NCBI RefSeq assembly: GCF_000506985.1
Contig: NZ_KI650982.1
Location: 310,001 to 374,000 of the forward strand
DNA from: Advenella kashmirensis W13003
GTDB taxonomy: Bacteria; Pseudomonadota; Gammaproteobacteria; Burkholderiales; Burkholderiaceae_B
Reading direction: 5' to 3'
Length of the DNA stretch: 64,000 nucleotides
The translations under genes were made by a program, and so were the position numbers. The notes beneath the pieces are model-generated. The model saw nothing but the letters and a program-made list of their open reading frames with translations, was not told the DNA's origin and made no database searches. Position 1 is the first letter of the stretch. Each line of letters opens with the position of its first letter. Shown here one piece after another: positions 52,983-62,688 of the stretch.

Positions 52983-53727
52983 GACTGCCCTCTTTTGCTG
53001 AAGAATGATGTGTAGAAGACGACGTCTGACCCAACGCGGGTGCGGCTTCGCGCTTCGGTACGAAACACAGCCAGGCCGTTACCGCGCCGGCCAGAATGGC
53101 TGGCGTCGCCCCCGCAACGATCAGGCACAGTAACGTCACAATCGAAGCCATCAACAACGCGAACAGCATGGACCGCTTCACACTCAAAAGGGCCAGCGAA
53201 AAAAACAGCGCCACCAGGGCAAAACGCAAGGTCTGGTCGACCTGCGGAAATTGCGCAGTCAGCCCCGCGCCGGCCACCAGGCCAATGATCGTTCCGCCAA
53301 TCCAGGACAGCCACGCGGTCATGCCCAGGCCCATATACCAGGCGTAGCGGCCTTGTTCGGGCTGATTGCCCATGGCATGAAACGCGGTGGCAAACACTTC
53401 GTCGGTCAGGAAAAAAGCGGCCTGCAGGCGCTTTTGCAATGTCTGGGGCAGCCACTTGACGATCAGCGGCCCATACAGAAGATGGCGTGCATTGAGCAGG
53501 CACACCATGGCAACGATGCCGGGCAACGGGGTGCCCAGCTTGATCGCGGCCAGAATAAAAAACTGCGAAGCGCCCGCGTAGACAAACACGGATACCAGCA
53601 AGGTCTCCCAGAACGACAGGCCGACCCCTTCTGCTGCAATCCCATAGGCCATGGCAACCGGCACATAGCCCATCAGCACCGGTACACCGGCACGCACGCC
53701 GCGCCAACCATCACGTATTACTCCCAT
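52969..53727 (-). CDS. azlC: AzlC-family amino acid exporter subunit
   Basis: A 252-residue polytopic membrane protein. AzlC blocks are VPVAMAYGIAAEGVGLSFWE, VSVFVYAGASQFFILAAI and NARHLLYGPLIVKWLPQTLQ. ATG 53727 has GAGGT upstream. It is the large subunit of an exporter with the azlD-like product at 52647-52982. Regulation not visible. Confidence 0.9.
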   Translation of the reverse strand: MGVIRDGWRGVRAGVPVLMGYVPVAMAYGIAAEGVGLSFWETLLVSVFVYAGASQFFILAAIKLGTPLPGIVAMVCLLNARHLLYGPLIVKWLPQTLQKRLQAAFFLTDEVFATAFHAMGNQPEQGRYAWYMGLGMTAWLSWIGGTIIGLVAGAGLTAQFPQVDQTLRFALVALFFSLALLSVKRSMLFALLMASIVTLLCLIVAGATPAILAGAVTAWLCFVPKREAAPALGQTSSSTHHSSAKEGSHGTH

Positions 53728-53848
53728 CCTGACGACCTCTTTTATGACAGGATGCTATTACATCATACCCACTTGGCCAAATCCACAAAACCAGCCCGGC
53801 TTGCTGATACCGCAAGATGCATTACCAGAGAGACTCCAGATGCCACTA

Positions 53849-53899
53849 GACAGTACCAGGTAACTTCTGGACAGTACCAGGTGACTTCTGGACAGTGCG
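53849..53899. repeat. 21-base direct repeat, two full copies plus a partial one
   Basis: GACAGTACCAGGTAACTTCTG (53849-53869) is followed directly by a copy differing at one base (53870-53890) and a partial third copy. It lies between the hmuV 3' end and the azlC start. Non-coding by my reading; role unknown. Confidence 0.85.
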
Positions 53900-53919
53900 A
53901 GGCGAGCGCGAACAGCCTG

Positions 53920-54735
53920 CTATTCCCAGACAACCAGCAACTTGCCGGACTTGATCGGATGCGGCATGGTCTGGCTATGAATCCCGTAAGTCAGATACAG
54001 GTTCTCGCGCGTCAGCACCCGTTCCGGCGTATCGCAAACGACCAGCTCCCCGTCGGCCAGCAATGCAATACGGTCGCAATATTGCGCCGCCAGATTGATA
54101 TCATGCACGATCACCAGAACCCCCACTTCGTCCTGGTGCGCCAGACCGGAAACGATCCGGAAAAATTCATGCTGGTGTTTCGGATCCAGCGCCGAGGTTG
54201 GCTCGTCCATCAGCAGATAGCGGGTTTCGGCATCGTGGCGGCGGGCCAGCAGTTGCACCAGCACGCGGGCAAACTGAACCCGCTGCTTTTCGCCACCCGA
54301 GAGCGTGACCCACGAACGATCGAGCAATGCCATCACGCCTGCTGTTTGCGCGGCATGCTGCAACAGGGCCGAGGCCTCGTCCGGATCCATTTCCGGAAAA
54401 GGATACAGCCCCATCTGAATGATTTCTTCGATCCCCAGATCAAACGTCAGGCCGCTGCCCTGGGGCAGCACGGCCCGCTGGCGTGCCTGCTCACGCACCG
54501 ATTGCGATGCCGCCTCGCGTCCGTTGATGAAAATCGTGCCGGTATCCCGTGTATGCGCGTCCTGGCCTTCCTGCGCGAGAATGGACAATAAGGTGGACTT
54601 GCCCGCACCGTTGGCGCCGAGCAGCGCCAGCACTTCGCCGCGCCGGATATCAATGGAAACATTGCGCAAGACCTGGCGCTGACCGCGTGTCGCGCACAGG
54701 CCTTCGCCGCGCATGCATTGTGTTCGGGCGTTCAT
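53920..54735 (-). CDS. hmuV: Haemin ABC transporter ATPase HmuV
   Basis: A 271-residue ABC ATPase. Walker A is ALLGANGAGKSTLLSIL, the signature is SWVTLSGGEKQRVQFARVLV, and Walker B is TRYLLMDEPTSALDPKHQHE. The subfamily resembles HmuV/FecE. It powers haem import through HmuU. It overlaps hmuU by 4 bases (ATGA). Last gene of the haem operon. Confidence 0.93.
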   Translation of the reverse strand: MNARTQCMRGEGLCATRGQRQVLRNVSIDIRRGEVLALLGANGAGKSTLLSILAQEGQDAHTRDTGTIFINGREAASQSVREQARQRAVLPQGSGLTFDLGIEEIIQMGLYPFPEMDPDEASALLQHAAQTAGVMALLDRSWVTLSGGEKQRVQFARVLVQLLARRHDAETRYLLMDEPTSALDPKHQHEFFRIVSGLAHQDEVGVLVIVHDINLAAQYCDRIALLADGELVVCDTPERVLTRENLYLTYGIHSQTMPHPIKSGKLLVVWE

Positions 54736-55742
54736 CGGACCGTCCTTTTAACCAGCAGCCACAAAAAAAACGGCCCGCCGATCAGACTGGTCACCAGCCC
54801 GATAGGCAGTTCGGCGGGAATGACCACGATCCGCGCCAGCCAGTCTGCCAGCACCAGCGCCAGGGCCCCGCCAGCAAGCGAAGCCGGCAGCAGATGACGA
54901 TGATTTGCACCCATGATCATGCGCAGACAATGGGCCACGACCAGTCCGACAAAACCGATGCCACCGGTGACCGCCACCAGCGGCCCGACCAGCAATGCAA
55001 TACCTACAATCAGGCGCCGGCGCAATTGCTTCATGGAAAAGCCAAGGTGGGTGACTTCACGTTCACCCAGCAGAAGCGCGTTGAGCGCTCTCCATTCCCG
55101 GCACAACAACACGCAAATCACAATCACCCAGGGGCCCAGCAGACCGATGGTACGCCAGTTGGCGGACGCCAGGCTGCCCATACCCCAGAACGTCAGATCA
55201 CGCAATTGCGTATCGGTCGCGATATAGGTCAGCAGCCCGATCAGGCTGCCGGAAATGGCATTGATAGCAATGCCAGCCAGCAACAGCCCGGCCACGCCTG
55301 CATAACGCCGCCCCACCAGATAGGCCAGCCAGGTGCTCAGCAAACTCCCCGCAAAGGCAGCAAATGAAATGACCCAGAAACCGGCGGCGGTCAGCACAAT
55401 CGCCGAAACCGCACCCAGCGCCGCTCCCGCCGACACGCCGATCAGGCCGGGTTCGGCCAGCGGATTGCGAAACAGGGCCTGCATGACCACGCCGGACAGC
55501 GCCAGGGCCGCACCCGTTATGATGCCGAAGACCACGCGCGGCAGACGAATGTCCATAAACACCTGACGCAACAATTGCGTCTCGTCTCCGGAACCGCCGC
55601 TGAGCACGGGCCACCACTGATGCAGCGGAATCACCACCGCACCACTGACGCTGCCTAAAATCACCGCTGCCACCAGAAGCAGCAGCAAAACAACAAAGGA
55701 CTTTGCAACCCGACGGCCGCTCGCCCCGGCGCTACTTTGCAT
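54732..55742 (-). CDS. hmuU: Haemin ABC transporter permease HmuU
   Basis: A 336-residue FecCD-type permease with about ten hydrophobic segments. Visible blocks are DIRLPRVVFGIITGAALALS, NPLAEPGLIGVSAGAALGAV, and GGIGFVGLVVAHCLRMIMGA. It forms the channel with HmuV and accepts haem from HmuT. It overlaps hmuT by 11 bases. Confidence 0.94.
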   Translation of the reverse strand: MQSSAGASGRRVAKSFVVLLLLLVAAVILGSVSGAVVIPLHQWWPVLSGGSGDETQLLRQVFMDIRLPRVVFGIITGAALALSGVVMQALFRNPLAEPGLIGVSAGAALGAVSAIVLTAAGFWVISFAAFAGSLLSTWLAYLVGRRYAGVAGLLLAGIAINAISGSLIGLLTYIATDTQLRDLTFWGMGSLASANWRTIGLLGPWVIVICVLLCREWRALNALLLGEREVTHLGFSMKQLRRRLIVGIALLVGPLVAVTGGIGFVGLVVAHCLRMIMGANHRHLLPASLAGGALALVLADWLARIVVIPAELPIGLVTSLIGGPFFLWLLVKRTVR

Positions 55743-56574
55743 GACCGGCGGCCGCTTTCAGTTGCGAGATCGCGACACTGACGCGCGGCCCCATGCCCAG
55801 CGCCAGCAAATCATCCATCACCACAATGCGATTGTTTTTGACCGCGGGCGTAAAGGCAATGGCCGGATCGGCCTTGAATTTATCCATACCGCCAGCCGCT
55901 TCCAGTGAGCCCTTGGTGACGATAATCATTTCCGGTTTCAGGGCCAGCAGGCTTTCGGCCGACACCGGCTTGTAACCTCGCTGCGATTTAAGCACATTCT
56001 TAAGGCCGGCCAGTTCCATAATCGCGCTGGCCGTGGTGTCGCCACCCGCCATGAGTTTTGCGCCGGTGCGATTCAGGATCAGGACGGCACGATGGCTTTC
56101 GCTGGGCACCGCCTGCGCCTGTTGCAGCGTGGATTTGATATGCGTCGTGAGCGACTCCCCTTTTTCCGGCACGTTCAGTGCATCGGCGATCTGCGCTATG
56201 CGTTCGTAGAGGGAGTCGATCGACGGCTTATCCGAAACCGTCACCACATTCACCCCAACCGAACGCACTTTATCCAGCGCAGCCACAGGCCCGGCATTTT
56301 CCGATGCGATCACCAGATCGGGCTTGAGCGAAAGCACGCCTTCTGCCGGCACCGCGCGATAGTAACCCACGCGCGGCAACTTGGTCGCCGCTTCAGGGTA
56401 CAGGCTGGACTGGTCATCGGCGACCAGTTTGTCCTGCATGCCCAAATCATAAATGATTTCCGTCACCGTCCCGCCAAGCGACACAATCCGCCGGGCATCA
56501 GCCGCAAGGGCCCCACCGCACACGGTGCTGGCCATCAACAGGGACAGCACACCAGCTACTACATTTTTTTTCAT
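55732..56574 (-). CDS. hmuT: Haemin-binding periplasmic protein HmuT
   Basis: A 280-residue receptor with a signal peptide (NVVAGVLSLLMASTVCGGAL, cut after ALAA). RRIVSLGGTVTEIIYDLGMQ and RVGYYRAVPAEGVLSLKPDL are typical of haem-type class III binding proteins; the tyrosine pair in VGYYRAV is a likely haem ligand. The ATG at 56574 has GGAAG six bases upstream. Preceded by hmuS. Confidence 0.92.
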   Translation of the reverse strand: MKKNVVAGVLSLLMASTVCGGALAADARRIVSLGGTVTEIIYDLGMQDKLVADDQSSLYPEAATKLPRVGYYRAVPAEGVLSLKPDLVIASENAGPVAALDKVRSVGVNVVTVSDKPSIDSLYERIAQIADALNVPEKGESLTTHIKSTLQQAQAVPSESHRAVLILNRTGAKLMAGGDTTASAIMELAGLKNVLKSQRGYKPVSAESLLALKPEMIIVTKGSLEAAGGMDKFKADPAIAFTPAVKNNRIVVMDDLLALGMGPRVSVAISQLKAAAGHAK

Positions 56575-56608
56575 CGACGTCTTCCGTTGCGTGGGTCCTG
56601 ACATACGA

Positions 56609-57646
56609 TCACGCAGCCAGAGGCTGCTTGCAGAGCGATTCCAGCAGTGTACGCCACTCGCGGATTTCAGGCACGCCCGGTTTGCGCGCACCGAAGAATT
56701 GTACGATCTGTTCGCCGTCTTCCGAGAATCCTTCCAGCGAGGTGACCCAGCCATCTTCTGTCGGTTTGTTCACGATCCAGCTGGTATGGATCGCCGTCGT
56801 ATTCAGATGCAGATTGAATTTCGGATCCAGAATATTGAACCAGGGACCGGTGCGCAGGAGTTTTTTGACCGGACCGGAATGGATCTGGATGATGCCCTTG
56901 TTGCCCACAAAGCACATAATCGGCAGTTCGCTTTCCGCCGCACGCTGCAGCATCACTTCGATTGCATCATTGTCAACCCGCTGCGCCAGATCTTCCCCCG
57001 CGCTTTCCAGCACTTTTACCCGGGGCAGATTCCATTTTTTCAGCAAACCGGCAAAGTCATGCGTATCGGTCATGGCAAGCCAATCGTCACGCAGGGAATC
57101 CGGTGCATCGGATGCATATTGTCTGGGTTCGGCAGGCGTGCGATCAACCGGCTCGGCTTGCGGATTCACGGCGCGAAACTCTGCGACCAGCGCGTCATAC
57201 GCAGCCATGTCCGACGCGTCGGTACAATAGACCTTATGCAGCGCCATCCCGGCACCGTCAAAGAACTGAATACTTTTACGGCCGTTTTGAGAAACCGCCC
57301 AGGTGTATTTCCAGCTTGAGAAAAATATCCGCAAGTCAATATCGGCACCCAGCACCAGACCAACCGGTCCATTGCCCACTTTCACAGATTCGTAGCGGCC
57401 ATGGCGCTCATGCACACACCATTCGTTACGTGTCAACAGCATGACTTCGCCCAGTGTCTGCAGTTTTTTGAAGATGGTCTGCGGCGTACCTTCCAGCAGA
57501 ATCGCTTCAATATCGCCACATTGCGCGGCGACCAGTTCCATCTCGCTCACACCCAGTTTTTCTGCTGCGTTGCGCACACGCATTTTGGGTTCTTCCTGCA
57601 GCAAGGCGTCGTAGCGGGCCTTCAAATCATTACTTTGTTGTGTCAT
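56609..57646 (-). CDS. hmuS: Haemin-degrading/transport factor HmuS
   Basis: A 345-residue cytoplasmic haem protein of the HemS/ChuS/BhuS family with two similar halves: RNAAEKLGVSEMELVAAQCG near the start and GNKGIIQIHSGPVKKLLRTG plus FNLHLNTTAIHTSWIVNKPT in the second half. It takes haem from the transporter and either degrades it or hands it to haem oxygenase. Length is normal. It lies between hmuR and hmuT. Confidence 0.93.
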   Translation of the reverse strand: MTQQSNDLKARYDALLQEEPKMRVRNAAEKLGVSEMELVAAQCGDIEAILLEGTPQTIFKKLQTLGEVMLLTRNEWCVHERHGRYESVKVGNGPVGLVLGADIDLRIFFSSWKYTWAVSQNGRKSIQFFDGAGMALHKVYCTDASDMAAYDALVAEFRAVNPQAEPVDRTPAEPRQYASDAPDSLRDDWLAMTDTHDFAGLLKKWNLPRVKVLESAGEDLAQRVDNDAIEVMLQRAAESELPIMCFVGNKGIIQIHSGPVKKLLRTGPWFNILDPKFNLHLNTTAIHTSWIVNKPTEDGWVTSLEGFSEDGEQIVQFFGARKPGVPEIREWRTLLESLCKQPLAA

Positions 57647-57724
57647 GAATATCTCTCTTATGGTCTTTAAACGGTTTCAACCGGACCGTGCAGCACGGTC
57701 CGGTTGATCTTCAAACTGCAGCAA

Positions 57725-60055
57725 TCAGTATTGGTAACTGACCGACAGACGGACGTACCGGCCTGCTTCGGTGTAGTAGTCGACGGGGCGGGGCGTGGCC
57801 GCTGCGCCGGCAGTCGGCACGTTCAATGCATTCCAGTATTTTTTGTCAAACAGGTTGAACACGCTGAGCTGGAACTTGACTCCTTTCAAAGCAGCAGGCG
57901 ACCACCAGCCATGAACGTCCAGTGTACCGTAGCCAGGCGCCTTGAAATCAGCGACTTTCACATCACCGCCAACCTCTGGATACTGCACTTTATCGCGTTT
58001 GTTGGCCAGTGTCCATACGGTTTCCGCCCCCCACTGGGCGGTCCGGTAGCCCAGCGCCAGCGTACCTTTGAGCGGGGCGACCGAGTTCAGATGCTGACCG
58101 GTTTCCAAGTCCTTTCCGACTGTCCAGGCAGCGGTCGCACGAGTGTAAAGATTGTCATTGATGTGCCAGTAGCCCATGGCCTCGGCACCGTAAATGCGGA
58201 CGCGAGCCCGGTTGGCATACGTCGTAACGCCACTGGGATACAAGCCCTGTTGCATCATGGCGTAGAACGGTGAATCGGGACCCACCGGAACATCTTCATC
58301 AATAAAGTTCTTGTAGCGGGTTTCAAATATATTCAGAGAACCACCCACGGTCTGCCCCTTGGCCTGAAATCCCAGTTCCCAGCCACGGCTGCGTTCGGGT
58401 TCGAGATCGGGATCGCCCTTGCGCATATAATTGGCAGGCGATCCATATTGCAGAAACAGTTCAGGCGCAGTCGGCGCGCGATAGCCATAACCGTAACGGG
58501 CCGTCACGCTGTAGATGTCCGAGGCATTCCAGACAAATTCGAGCGAGGGCGACACCTGGTTGCCACTGCGATTGCGCAATTCGCTTTCGTAGCCATTTTG
58601 GTTAGACGTGAATCCACCGCCTGTTTTGGGTTTGCGCGACCAGCTGTCGTAACGCAAGGCGGGCGTCAGCTCGAACTGCCCGTCGCTCAAGATGAATGCA
58701 TGACTGGCAGACAGCGACAGGTCACGGCTTTTGACTTCTGGCGTATCTCCCTGGTTCGAATGCAGGAAGTCGCAAGTGCGCGGACCCATGATTGCGGGCA
58801 GGCGCGGCGGCACGACCGGGCAATTATCGACGCCTGCGGAATATTGCTCGTAAGTATCGTCGGCAAAGGTGCCAGCCAGCATCCAGTGGCCGCGCAATGC
58901 AGCGTCTCCCCAATAGCCGCCCGCACTCAGATTGGCTCCCCAGCCTTTTTGTTCAATACTGTTATTGCGCTCGTAGCGACCGCTGGGATAGCCATACATG
59001 AATGGGTCGCCAGGTATAGCGAAGGCACGACCATCTGTTTTACGAAACGCATGCTGATTGTTCTCAACCTTGGTTCTGCTCCAGTACAGTTGAATTCCGG
59101 CCTGATCCAGCGCCGAATAGTTTTGTGTTGATTTGTAGTTATATTCAGCCCACAGGCGATCACGCTCCAGACGCTCATTCGCATCATTGTCACCAATCGC
59201 ATAGGCTGAGGTGTTCTGGTCATGCATCTGGTCAATATCGCGATCCAGGCGGAACGTGCTTGCGCCCAACCCCAGGGTATGGCCCGGCGCCAGTTCATGT
59301 TCAAGCTTTAAACCCACGTTCTTGCTGGTGTAATCGGCCGGATTCATTTTGGTACGCGTCGCACCATAGCCGCCGATATCTCCACTGTTTTTCGCTTCAT
59401 GTCCCGTGCGGATGCCATACTGCAGCAACATCTTGGTGGATGCCCCCAGACGGGCTGCCAACGCCATGTCACCACCAATGCTGTCATCCGCTCCGTCATG
59501 GGTTCCCTTAAAGAAAAAGCCGATGTCTTTGCCATCGCTCAACAGATCATCCGGACGCAGACCGCGCAACATCACGGTACCCGTCAGCGATGATGCATTC
59601 CCTGCACCGGCCCCACGCACGACATCCACCGCCGACAGCGTATTGAAATTGACTGACTCCAGTCCACCCTTGACGCCACGGCTGCCATCATTGAGCCACG
59701 GCAGCGGAATGCCATCTTCCAGGATGCGTACCCGATTGCCATCCAGCCCCCGCATATTGACACTGCGATTGGCCCGGTTGAAGTCCAGACCGGGGATCAG
59801 CCGTCCCAGATCAGACCAGTTCTGCACCTGTTTGTCGCGGATTTCGGCCGCCGACGTGGTGGTTGCCCAACTGGCAGATGCCAGTTCATTCTGAGCCTGC
59901 ACCGTTGCCAACCGTGGCACTGCGTAGTTCGCATCTCCTTGCGCCCCCGCTGCGCTGCCCGTGCCCGAAACGGCCTGCCCGAAAGCAACGCCGGTACTGC
60001 AAATCAGTGACGCAAGCAAAGTGAGGCGAAATGACGAAGAGGAGATTTTTTTCAT
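57725..60055 (-). CDS. hmuR: TonB-dependent haem/haemoglobin receptor HmuR (BhuR-like)
   Basis: A 776-residue outer-membrane receptor. Signal peptide SFRLTLLASLICSTGVAFGQ; the plug contains IPGLDFNRANRSVNMRGLDG and VDVVRGAGAGNASSLTGTVM. The haemoglobin-receptor boxes are present as YRAP (residues 525-528) and DPDL (548-551, in place of FRAP and NPNL), but no histidine lies between them. The barrel ends in RYVRLSVSYQY. ATG 60055 has no visible ribosome site. It heads the hmuRSTUV set; no adjacent hurI/hurR-like sigma and anti-sigma genes are seen. Confidence 0.93.
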   Translation of the reverse strand: MKKISSSSFRLTLLASLICSTGVAFGQAVSGTGSAAGAQGDANYAVPRLATVQAQNELASASWATTTSAAEIRDKQVQNWSDLGRLIPGLDFNRANRSVNMRGLDGNRVRILEDGIPLPWLNDGSRGVKGGLESVNFNTLSAVDVVRGAGAGNASSLTGTVMLRGLRPDDLLSDGKDIGFFFKGTHDGADDSIGGDMALAARLGASTKMLLQYGIRTGHEAKNSGDIGGYGATRTKMNPADYTSKNVGLKLEHELAPGHTLGLGASTFRLDRDIDQMHDQNTSAYAIGDNDANERLERDRLWAEYNYKSTQNYSALDQAGIQLYWSRTKVENNQHAFRKTDGRAFAIPGDPFMYGYPSGRYERNNSIEQKGWGANLSAGGYWGDAALRGHWMLAGTFADDTYEQYSAGVDNCPVVPPRLPAIMGPRTCDFLHSNQGDTPEVKSRDLSLSASHAFILSDGQFELTPALRYDSWSRKPKTGGGFTSNQNGYESELRNRSGNQVSPSLEFVWNASDIYSVTARYGYGYRAPTAPELFLQYGSPANYMRKGDPDLEPERSRGWELGFQAKGQTVGGSLNIFETRYKNFIDEDVPVGPDSPFYAMMQQGLYPSGVTTYANRARVRIYGAEAMGYWHINDNLYTRATAAWTVGKDLETGQHLNSVAPLKGTLALGYRTAQWGAETVWTLANKRDKVQYPEVGGDVKVADFKAPGYGTLDVHGWWSPAALKGVKFQLSVFNLFDKKYWNALNVPTAGAAATPRPVDYYTEAGRYVRLSVSYQY

Positions 60056-60438
60056 ATGCGAGAAGGAGAATAGATGTAAATGCGGAACCGAATAACACAG
60101 ATCTCTTGTGCTGCACTGGCGGGCCGGATCGCCTGCTACTGGCAATGCGCAAAAGATACACATTGAAATAATTGAAACGAAAGAGTACTACTAATAAGAA
60201 TAATTATCAATACCATTTCTATTTAATTGGAAATATCGTCTCGTTTCGGTCACACTTGTCTTCGTTATGGCTGAATCTGTCTGCTCTTCGCAAAATGACA
60301 GGACACACGATACCCCGGCATTACGGCCGGTGGTATTCTCCGGTCATGATTGGCGAACCCACGGGCGAGCCGCCAGCCAGGTTGAGTCCCTTTGTCATGA
60401 ATATGGAAGATGAAATTCGACAGGCGCTTCCGCGCTGG
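60056..60438. other. hmuR upstream region, no gene
   Basis: A 383-base gap between hmuR (start 60055) and the patatin-like gene (3' end 60439). The AT-rich part next to hmuR carries a Fur-like site. I see no HemP-like or other convincing small gene; short open frames here lack conserved features. Confidence 0.6.
60192..60212. promoter_or_regulatory. Fur-box-like site upstream of hmuR
   Basis: On the minus strand TTGATAATTATTCTTATTAG resembles the Fur consensus (GATAAT plus an ATT half). It lies about 140 bases before hmuR, where iron repression of haem uptake would be expected. Confidence 0.5.
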
Positions 60439-61944
60439 CTAACCGCCCGAATACAAGCCCTCGGGTGCGCTGCGTGGTGTTGCCTGCCGTCCGGCATCAG
60501 GGGCCGCGTCGGTTTTCGCTTGCGGAGTCGCGATCGTGGGCGCCCCAGACCGCAAGCCTGAGACGGCCGGATCCTGCGGCACAGAGGCACCCAGGCTGCG
60601 CAACAGCGCCTGATACTCGCGATTCTGGCGCAGCGTCTGCCGACCCGCTTCGATCAACGCATCGACATCATGACGATTGACCGTAAACAGCGTGGGAATG
60701 CGCAGCAAGTGGTGCCGGGACACCGATAAATCACCGGGTGCGTCCCGCAGGCTGACCGGCACCACATGCAATTTCGCATCGGGTGCCAGCACCGCCTGCA
60801 ACTGGGGGTTCAGGGATTTTTTCAGTGTGTCCCATTGCCTGCCTGTATCTTCTACCATTTGCATGGTTTCTTTTGTAACCCGGCCGGACGTGCTGAACAT
60901 GATCGTATCGAACACTTCCGACAAGGTTGGAACGTTCTCGCTTTTGTCGATGTTCACGCTGGGATCACGTTCGGCATTGACCACCATAAACACTACTTTT
61001 TTAACAGTCCCCCTGCTGATGCGACCACGCCGCAACTGACCGACGCCCAGCGTGACCCGATCCAGCAGGCTGCGCACGCCCAAGTTATCCGACAGGCCAC
61101 CATCGACCAGATGAATATAGGGCCGGTTTTTGCTGTCAAGATAGCCCAGGACATCCGAACGATAGGCGCGCAGCCGGTAATTGCCCTGCAGACGGGACAC
61201 CTCTTCGCGTTTTTTGGCTGAATACTCGCACTGCCCGGCGTAATTTTTCAGGGTGAGCGGCGACAATACAATCGGGACGGCAGCCGACGAGGCAACCGCA
61301 AACGAGAGCGGCACCTTGCGGATATCAGCGCACAGAGTCGCAAACTGGTCGGGTGAAAACTCAAAACTCGTGCCCTGCGACAGATCCGTCGCCAGCACAA
61401 TCAGATCCGCGTGCGGATTGCGATATAAGTCCTCATAAGTCTTGCCATCATAAAGAATATCCAGTTTTTGCGCCAGAACATGACCGCGCCCAAGCTTGGG
61501 CGACACTGCGGCCGCATAATTCTGAGGATTGAAAATGGCCGAGACCAGGCTTTGCTGGAAGTTTTTGTAAAGATAATCGTTTTTGAAGGCCGAAAAGGTT
61601 TTATTGCCGTTCAATGCATAATACGTTGCCACAATACTGCCGCCCGACACCCCGCGCAGCACGTCCACCTGGCTCAGCAAGGTCTGGTCGTGACCATTCC
61701 AGCGGATGTGCGTATCGGCCAGTTCCTTGAGTACGCCATAGCCAAATGCGGCGGCCCGTGCCCCGCCCCCGGAAAAACTCAACACGAACACAAAGGACGG
61801 GTCGGTTCTTTCATTCAGCCGGGCGCTGTCCACGCCCGTATCTTTTGTTCCCGCCGGCAACGCAGGATTGCGCCACGGTGTGAGCGAGGTGCACCCGGCA
61901 AGCGCCGCCAGCAGCAGAACAAGAAAGCGTTTTCGCATGTGCAT
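60439..61944 (-). CDS. Patatin-like phospholipase lipoprotein
   Basis: A 501-residue protein with a lipoprotein signal (RFLVLLLAALAGC). The patatin-type lipase site is complete: oxyanion loop FSGGGARAAAFGYGVLKEL, nucleophile in GVSGGSIVATYYALNG, and catalytic Asp in HLVDGGLSDNLGVRSLLD. It should hydrolyse acyl esters of phospholipids at the envelope. ATG 61944 is used; another lies six bases on. The C-terminal tail is low-complexity. The physiological role is unknown. Confidence 0.88.
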   Translation of the reverse strand: MHMRKRFLVLLLAALAGCTSLTPWRNPALPAGTKDTGVDSARLNERTDPSFVFVLSFSGGGARAAAFGYGVLKELADTHIRWNGHDQTLLSQVDVLRGVSGGSIVATYYALNGNKTFSAFKNDYLYKNFQQSLVSAIFNPQNYAAAVSPKLGRGHVLAQKLDILYDGKTYEDLYRNPHADLIVLATDLSQGTSFEFSPDQFATLCADIRKVPLSFAVASSAAVPIVLSPLTLKNYAGQCEYSAKKREEVSRLQGNYRLRAYRSDVLGYLDSKNRPYIHLVDGGLSDNLGVRSLLDRVTLGVGQLRRGRISRGTVKKVVFMVVNAERDPSVNIDKSENVPTLSEVFDTIMFSTSGRVTKETMQMVEDTGRQWDTLKKSLNPQLQAVLAPDAKLHVVPVSLRDAPGDLSVSRHHLLRIPTLFTVNRHDVDALIEAGRQTLRQNREYQALLRSLGASVPQDPAVSGLRSGAPTIATPQAKTDAAPDAGRQATPRSAPEGLYSGG

Positions 61945-62051
61945 GAGAGACAGCCCGGCCGGAAAATGGAATTCAGGCAGATCATACCGCGTCATCACAT
62001 CTCACGCCAGCTTGCCGCTTGGCGGCTATCAGGCGGCTTCGCCTGGACGAT

Positions 62052-62585
62052 TTATTTAATTACACCGCAAACCATGCGGCCGCCGCCCCCGCCCAGTGCC
62101 TTGGGATGGTCCGAATAATTATCACCGCCTTCATGGATCATGAGCGCATGCTGCTGCACATCGGACAAGGCTTTGAGTCTGGGCGCGAGCACCGGATAGG
62201 TAGCAGAGCCGTCTTCGGCCACAACCAGTCCCGGTAGATCACCCAGATGTCCGTTGTCACTGTATGGGCCTTCATGCTTGCCGGTTTTTTTGGGATCCAG
62301 ATGACCACCTGCGGCCTGGGCCGGGACTTTTTTGCCATCCTTTTCGGCAGCATCACAACTGGCATTTTCATGAACATGAAAACCGTGCACGCCGGGCTTG
62401 AGGCCTTTCAGATCAGGCGTAAAAAGCAGACCATAAGGCGTTTCGCTAATCGTGACTTCCCCCACCGCCTTGCCTGCACCCGATTCGGTCGCTTCATTAA
62501 GGGTTACTTTCAGATCGGCAGCGTGGGCAAAAGCAGAGGCGCTCATGCCCAGCAGGCCTGCCAGAAACAATGTATTCATTTTCAT
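62052..62585 (-). CDS. sodC: Periplasmic Cu/Zn superoxide dismutase
   Basis: A 177-residue exported enzyme (signal [17 protein letters not shown]). Metal ligands and the disulfide are visible in [50 protein letters not shown], and near the end [20 protein letters not shown] with GRMVCGVIK. It removes superoxide in the periplasm. AGGAG precedes ATG 62585. Confidence 0.97.
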   Translation of the reverse strand: MKMNTLFLAGLLGMSASAFAHAADLKVTLNEATESGAGKAVGEVTISETPYGLLFTPDLKGLKPGVHGFHVHENASCDAAEKDGKKVPAQAAGGHLDPKKTGKHEGPYSDNGHLGDLPGLVVAEDGSATYPVLAPRLKALSDVQQHALMIHEGGDNYSDHPKALGGGGGRMVCGVIK

Positions 62586-62688
62586 CGCAAACTCCTGTGT
62601 GAATAACAATCGTCATCATGAAAAGTTAACACTCAACACGCCATCATGAAATGACTGTTTCATTTGCTTAAATCTGGATGCAACCGGG

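Noticed and set aside
53251-54591. 446-residue plus-strand open frame spanning azlC and hmuV
   Set aside because: It crosses two well-supported minus-strand genes and a repeat, and has no recognisable domain.
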